Positions 58,510 through 64,000 of a DNA stretch of 64,000 bases are shown in pieces. The DNA comes from Strongyloides papillosus (Eukaryota; Nematoda; Chromadorea; Rhabditida; Strongyloididae). The position numbers and the translations under genes are program-made. How positions within the stretch are numbered: the stretch's first letter is position 1; every line of letters begins with the position of its first letter. The notes under the pieces were generated by a model, which was not told the DNA's origin, made no database searches, and was given only the letters and a program-made list of their open reading frames with translations. The stretch covers positions 1-64,000 of the forward strand of contig SRSI01000029.1 of the NCBI GenBank assembly GCA_005656395.1, given 5' to 3'.

Positions 58510-60639
58510 TTACATCAAACTACACAGTGAACTTCTATTTTTTTCTTTTTTCATTGTTTTATCGACACAGTTTCCTACGTCATTTGTTTTAATGGTAGCG
58601 GTGAGAGATGTTTTATAATCTTCGTATGCTTGTTGAAGTTCACTGTACCCATCGATGGATGAATCTTTTCCTTTGGATTTTCCGATTAATTCCCAAACAC
58701 TTTTTCTTCCATTTTTAATTAAGAAGTGTGTAAGTATTTCTCCTTTACCTTTTAAATCCATAATACCTCTAGTTTCAAATTCGAATGAAGGATTTGTATT
58801 CAATGCGTGGTTTTTGGCTGGTTCTGAAACATGAATTCTAAGAGGGACACCATTACTTTCCATCTTTGATGCTGTGTTAACTGCATCACCAAATAAACAA
58901 TATTTGGGCATTTTAGTACCAACAACTCCAGCAACAACTGGTCCTGAGTGTATACCAACACGAATTTTAATCGAATTATCACCATTGCCTTTATTTGTAT
59001 TATTAAGACCATATAAAGGGCTCTTAACAGCTCTACTCTCCATTAACATCCCAATAGAACAATTTAAAATTCTTTCTGCATGATTATCACAAACTTTTGG
59101 AACCCCACCAACAATTACATATGCATCACCAATTGTTTCAACTTTGTAAACATCATGTAGTGTTACTAAACGATCAAAACGCAAATACATGTCATTAAGA
59201 AGATTAACAACATCATAAGGACTACACAGAGCACAAATATTTGTAAATGTAACAATATCTGTAAATAAACATGTTGCTTCCGAAAACTCTGCAGCCTCTA
59301 TACTTCTTCCCTGTCTTAAACTTTCAGCAACAGTTGCAGGCATCAATTGACACAATAATTCATCAGTCCTTTGTGTCTCTATCTCCAAATCCATAGCCAT
59401 TCTTTTTAAACTTTTCGTTGTCTCCTCTAATTTTCTATTTAATTCCACCTGTGACATCCTGGATTGATTTAACATAATCAAATCTCTGGTACCATCGTGT
59501 TTTTGCATGTCAGAGAGGTATAGATTATTTACAACCATCTCTCTGACAGTTGTTACACTAAGAGAACATAAATACAATATATAATTTTGATCTTCTAAAT
59601 GTACCATTGAACCTTTTAACTCAACTGTCGTGGTATCATCTTGATTACTTAATCCTTTATTCTTTATTTTAAAAACAAATAAACTATTTTTAAATGCAAC
59701 AAGGGATTCGAATGTTAATGGTAATTCTGGATGCATTAATTCTGTGATGTCTGTTAATTTTGTTAAACCTGGTCTAAATTCTTGTAAATTTTGAATTAAA
59801 TATGAACCAACATGTTGGAGGACAAGACTTCTATCAAAACATAAATGGTGTGGAAACGCATTAATAAAATCTTTTAATGTTAATTTGTAACTAGGAGTTG
59901 GAAACAACAAAGGTTCTTGTTTGCCAGTTTTACCTGTTAATGATAGATTACTACTTGTTGCAGCTTCATTTTCAATCATTGTAACACTAAAAATGACATG
60001 CTCTGTTATGTAGGTATCTAAATGTTCTTGTTTACGTTCTTGAACCTTCATTATTACTTCTTTATTGAAGATACGTCTCGCAACCTCCCTAACAACACCT
60101 TTAACAATTGGATAAAGACCAGAACGTTTTGAGTAGTAGTGAAGAATCAAACTTCCATTCTTGGCTGGTTCACATCTAAATGATGGACCCTTTAATTTTG
60201 TTCGATACACGACATGATCAATGAAATAATGCAACGAATCCAAACTATCAAGAAATCCTTCCAAATTGTGTGATAAAGCCTTTAGTAACTCATCCCAACC
60301 TGTTTCCATGGTGAATTGGATTAAAAAACCACCATATGCTTCCCAAATTTCTTCTATTGGTATACCAATAACATTAGCCATAGCATTAACAATTTTCATT
60401 GTATCCTCATCCTTATAATAATGACTAATATCACATTCAGTACCTTCATCAAATTTTGCAATCTCCAATATTTTAAGCCAAACTTCACGACCATACTTGC
60501 GATGAACAAGTTGTCTAAAAGATTCATGAATCCAACCAAACTATAATTATTAATTTATTAATTTTTTATCTCTGATTTTAAAGTACAAACACATAAAACA
60601 TATGTTTTTTATTAAAAAAAATTTATTTAAACATACCAT
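58510..60639 (-). CDS. Soluble guanylate cyclase, H-NOX type (gcy-32 to gcy-37 group)
   Basis: Haem sensor that makes cGMP; in nematodes this group senses oxygen in specific neurons. The start codon sits alone on a micro-exon (ATG 60639-60637), then a 96-nt intron, then exon 60540-58510, giving 677 residues beginning MFGWIHESFRQLVHRKYG, as in the family. H-NOX domain (1-180): proximal haem His at 105 (LDSLH) and YxSxR at 136-140 (YYSKR). The HNOBA/coiled-coil region runs to about 395. Cyclase domain (about 415-605): metal Asp 429 (FTDIVTF) and 473 (GDAYV), guanine-specifying Glu (KVET) and Cys 549 (KYCLFGD). The transition-state motif reads NTASK, with Lys 560 where Arg is usual. A start at 60468 would cut off the first haem helix. 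Confidence 0.93.
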
Positions 60640-62358
60640 TATTTGAAAATAATTTATATATATATATTTTCACAAGATATAGGAAAACTTCTTTACAATA
60701 TAAAATATAAATTGTCAAATTTTACAAAATATAAATATAGTGAAACTTTAAAAACCTTATTATTTTAAAATAAAATATTATCAAAATTTTGAGAGATATT
60801 ATAAGGTTGTTTAAGAAAAATTTCCACTTCTTCGGGGCCAGGAACACGCAACAATCCATTTATCTGTGAATGATTAATTATCATGATAAAATTTATCATT
60901 TTTCCTTATTTTATACCTTATACATTTTGATGTTATGAAAATAATGGTGTATTTATATTTTTCATAGACATATGCAACTTTCAGGTGATGGAAAAAATTA
61001 ATGTATAAAAGGTTTTGTGGATGAAATTGATGTTATCATACTCTCTAAATATTACCAGATGGCCATTAAAAAATACCAAGTATCTCTATTTTTAAAATCA
61101 TCTTCCCCCTTTTTGCACCAATTCCAAAAGAACATTTCAATGATAAAACTTTTTTTATCCCCTTCCTAACTGTTAAATAAATGATTGATTACATCCCTTT
61201 TTAATTCCTGTACATCTTTTTTTATTTTATCTTGCAACACAAAAGTGTATATTTGAAAATTTTTTAATAAACAATCAAACAAGCAATTTATTACATTATA
61301 TTTTTTGACACAATACACTTTAATACAATAAAAATATGTTTTGTTTATTAAGTAAAATAAAAATACACATCTATGAATGCCTGCCTTCTTGAAAAGAGTT
61401 AAAGGAAAAAAATAAATATTATAGTTTATAACAATATTGGAATTGTTAAAAAAAAGAAGAAAAAAATTTTTCCACCCTTTCTTTTTTAGTTTGTATTTAT
61501 GGTTGGAGAGAAAGAATGCCGGTTTTGGTGAGGGCACGTAAATCTTCAAATATGTGATAGATATACTAGAACAATTAACATGTATATACATATAAAAAAA
61601 CTACATATATATATACGGCAGGAAGAAGACAAGTGGTAATATTAGTTGAGAAGTTACAATCAACATCCCATTATATCTATCAGAAAATACACAAGAAGAT
61701 GGAGAGGGGGGAAGAAAAAAAGGAGAAATTATATATATATATATACTTTATATACATGTTGAATGGACGTGTTATGAAGGATGATGAAGAAAAAGAAGGA
61801 GCCATCAGACAAGAAGGCGTGTTTTCTTTTTTTTATTATTATATATTTTGTTTGGTAGGAGATAGCTTGAAGAGGCAGGTCTTTATGTCCCTGAGTTTTA
61901 AATACTCCTCTCCTGTGTCTTTGTCGTTTTTGTTATGTTGTGTCCTTTCACAACGAATAACTTTGTTATCCATGTTGGAAGGACATATACTTTAAATGTA
62001 AATCAGATTGTTTTTGCCTCCCCTACAATACCAACAAACTTTATTCCATTTATCTTTTAAATATTATACTATATTACTTATTTACATATATAGTACATAT
62101 TATATATTTTATTTTGCATGTTTATCTAGTAAATTTACATTATATAATTTTTGGGTAAGAAAAACCCTAACTTAACCAAATATTACATTTTTTTTTACCT
62201 ATCGTATTTTTAGTTAAAAAAAATTAAAAAACTATAACAGAAAATATTATCTTGTTATCACTTTTTGAAAGCCTTTTTCTTCTCTTATAGTTTTTGTATA
62301 TTTTACTACATATTTTTTATTATCAATTTCTTCTATTATATATATATATGTTGTATAG
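60640..62358. other. Divergent promoter region, purine tracts and (AT)n repeats
   Basis: 1.7 kb between two divergent genes. It contains (AT)n at about 61728-61745 and 62337-62350 and a purine-rich strand (61690-61810). Two long ORFs (61591-61166 minus, 61633-61995 plus) follow this low-complexity composition and are not supported as genes. Confidence 0.5.
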
Positions 62359-64000
62359 ATGGATCCTTTATGGAATGGAGAGCCGCCATATTATACAAAT
62401 CATACTTCAACATACTATCACCAACTAAATATTCCCTCAGTGTCATCACCCATCACCACAACCACGACAATGACACCATCAACAACAAATGAAGTTATTG
62501 TCAATGGCATTAGGATGGGAGAAAATGAATTAGTAAATATTTATCAGGAAAACAATAGCAATACTTTTAATTTTCCACGTTACGAAACAATTGAATGTCC
62601 TTATACCGAACCACCACCACCATCTATTGGTGGTGGATACCATTCATCAACAACACCCATCCAAAGAGGACCTTCCACAACATCCAATAGTATCGGTCAT
62701 GATAACAATGATTTGATAAATGATCCTTATTATTACACTGAACATCAAAACCCTCGAACAAGTCGAAATGTTTATTTCAATAATGAAGAAAATCAATCTT
62801 ATGTAAATAATCATTATAATATATATAATAATATTGAAGAGTTGTACGATGGTGGTAATAATAGTGAAGGAAATGTTAATGATGGTGGGATAAGAAATAT
62901 TCAGAGGAATTCTCCCCCCACAACAATATTGTCGGAACCTCCAATAAATTTTACCTCATTGGAGGATGATGAGCCATTGGTATCGGAGGATCAATTACAG
63001 GATGAAATGGATCATTTCGAGAACATGTTAAGTAAATTTTCATCAAAAGATCTGGATGAGAATTGTCCTGATCTCACCTGTGATGATATGTTAAATTGCT
63101 TTGAAACAAGTATAGATGACAATTTTCTAAAACTTTTCGATAGTATAGAATCAAGTCCTGAGGTGACGTCAAAGAATAGTCTTGTATCTCCAATAAATGA
63201 CATACTTGAGGATGAGTGTACAGATAACGCAGGTGACGAGGAGGAAGAGAATAAAAAAGATAAAACAAAAATTGATAATAATTCTAATGGTAAAAAGAAA
63301 TGTATAACATGTTGTAAAGAAATTATTAAAAATGTCTTTAAGTTATCTCAAGATAAATTTAAATCTATTATTTATTGTTCAAGTCAATGTATTAAAAAAA
63401 AACTACAGGAATGGGGTGAGAAATGTAAAAATCGTAAGACAATAGAAGTTAAATTATTTGATGACGATAACGTCAAAAAGAAGATGCCTTTTGATGATGC
63501 ATATAAATTTTTAAAAAAATCTCCTTTTTACGTGCCGGTATTTATTGAGGATAAGGGAATTGAGGATGGTGATTGTAGTAGTGATAGTGATAAAAAAGAG
63601 GAAATGTTAAGGAATGGGTTTAAAAAGTTAACTTTTAAAATTTTTTTACTTCTTCTTAAAAAAAATGAAATTGAAGCTGGTAAAGAAAGGATGGTGAAAG
63701 CTTTTATTAATGAACTTGAGAGGCAAATTTTTGAAAAATTTATGGGTAAAGATTATTGTGATTACAAGAAATTTGCTAGATATTTTATGCATAATCAGGA
63801 GAAACCTGAGAAAAAAGTATAGTTTATGTTATTTATAATTTATATAATAATTTTATAGATTTTATATTTAAACTTACTTAGAAGACGAATGTCTATTGGT
63901 GAATTATTAAAGATGCCTCTTAAAGAGGTTAAACATGGTATAAAGGCTAAGAAAGAAAATGGTCAAAGTAGTAGTAGCATTAGTAGTAGTATATTGTATG
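62359..64000 (+). CDS. TFIIS-central-domain protein with zinc-finger-like motif (partial at window end)
   Basis: Exon 1 62359-63816, 42-nt intron (63817-63858), exon 2 from 63859 past the window end. Reading without splicing stops right after the donor (GTATAG). Residues 1-290 are disordered: Thr-, Asn-, Pro- and Ser-rich, then acidic. A Cys motif follows (CITCC...YCSSQCIKKK, about 314-345), like a treble-clef zinc site. Then comes a helical domain, NGFKKLTFKIFLLLLKKNEI, AFINELERQIFEKFMG, KKFARYFM, joining across the intron to ILYLNLLRRRMSIGELLKMP. That layout matches the TFIIS central (TFIIS_M) domain as in DIDO/PHF3/Bye1-type nuclear proteins that bind RNA polymerase II. The exact family is uncertain without the C-terminus. 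The ATG directly follows TTGTATAG, perhaps a trans-splice acceptor. Confidence 0.65.

Noticed and set aside
61166..61995. Two long ORFs, 141 codons (minus) and 120 codons (plus)
   Set aside because: They follow low-complexity purine or AT-repeat sequence, show no domain, no splice signals and repetitive Lys/Glu/Tyr/Phe composition. Chance ORFs.
1..64000. CRISPR array, prophage, rRNA or bacterial operon
   Set aside because: Genome is eukaryotic (spliced genes, nematode families). The only regular repeats are gene tandem arrays and transposon ends.

Overview
This window is nuclear DNA of a nematode, most likely Strongyloides or a close relative. It is strongly AT-rich, introns are tiny (39-51 nt in most genes, GTAAG...AG), and protein-coding stretches are rich in AAT/AAA/TTA codons. 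Gene content fits too: a tandem array of nematode serpentine chemoreceptors, a tandem array of astacin metalloproteases (a family greatly expanded in Strongyloides), an atypical soluble guanylate cyclase and a nematode-type PINCH remnant. There are no prokaryotic features, rRNA genes or convincing tRNAs.

Layout. 1-11.1 kb: eight tandem copies, period about 1.26 kb, of one Srv/Srg-like 7TM receptor gene. Three are intact, one has a broken tail and four are pseudogenes. A 1.19-kb Tc1/mariner-type element with a TA duplication sits at the start codon of copy 6. 11.7-12.7 kb: mitochondrial-type 3-hydroxyacyl-CoA dehydrogenase with one homopolymer frameshift. 13.5-14.6 kb: a secreted, probably GPI-anchored Cys-rich protein. 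15.7-18.1 kb: a large secreted PAN + polyQ + thrombospondin-repeat protein. 19.4-19.6 kb: an overlooked two-exon gene for a 58-residue Cys-rich secreted peptide. 20.8-23.3 kb: letm-1 and a CHMP5/VPS60 ESCRT-III gene, convergent. 24.4-31 kb: gene debris (PINCH LIM domain, a DNA-primase-like piece, a single-pass membrane protein tail) around one F-box/leucine-rich gene. 29.4-35.7 kb: two 1-kb direct repeats flanking an alpha-1,3-fucosyltransferase.

36.4-51.4 kb: five intact tandem astacins, each with signal peptide, prodomain, catalytic, EGF and CUB domains, the same 46-nt phase-0 intron and a conserved block about 230 bp upstream. Three decayed DNA transposons lie between them: mariner-like, hAT-like with a perfect 8-bp duplication, and pogo-like. 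52.8-53.6 kb: a divergent SOX HMG-box gene. 56.2-58.2 kb: cytoplasmic poly(A)-binding protein, with an oligo(A) tract in its 5' leader that looks like an autoregulatory site. 58.5-60.6 kb: an H-NOX soluble guanylate cyclase, convergent with pab-1. 62.4 kb to the end: a TFIIS-central-domain protein, cut by the window edge.

The housekeeping genes (letm-1, CHMP5, pab-1, HADH) are single copy and not functionally linked. The two tandem arrays are the lineage-specific, environment- or host-facing part. Many genes here need a micro-intron removed to read correctly. Exon limits below were derived by hand from splice consensus, reading frame and family conservation; no search or alignment program was run.
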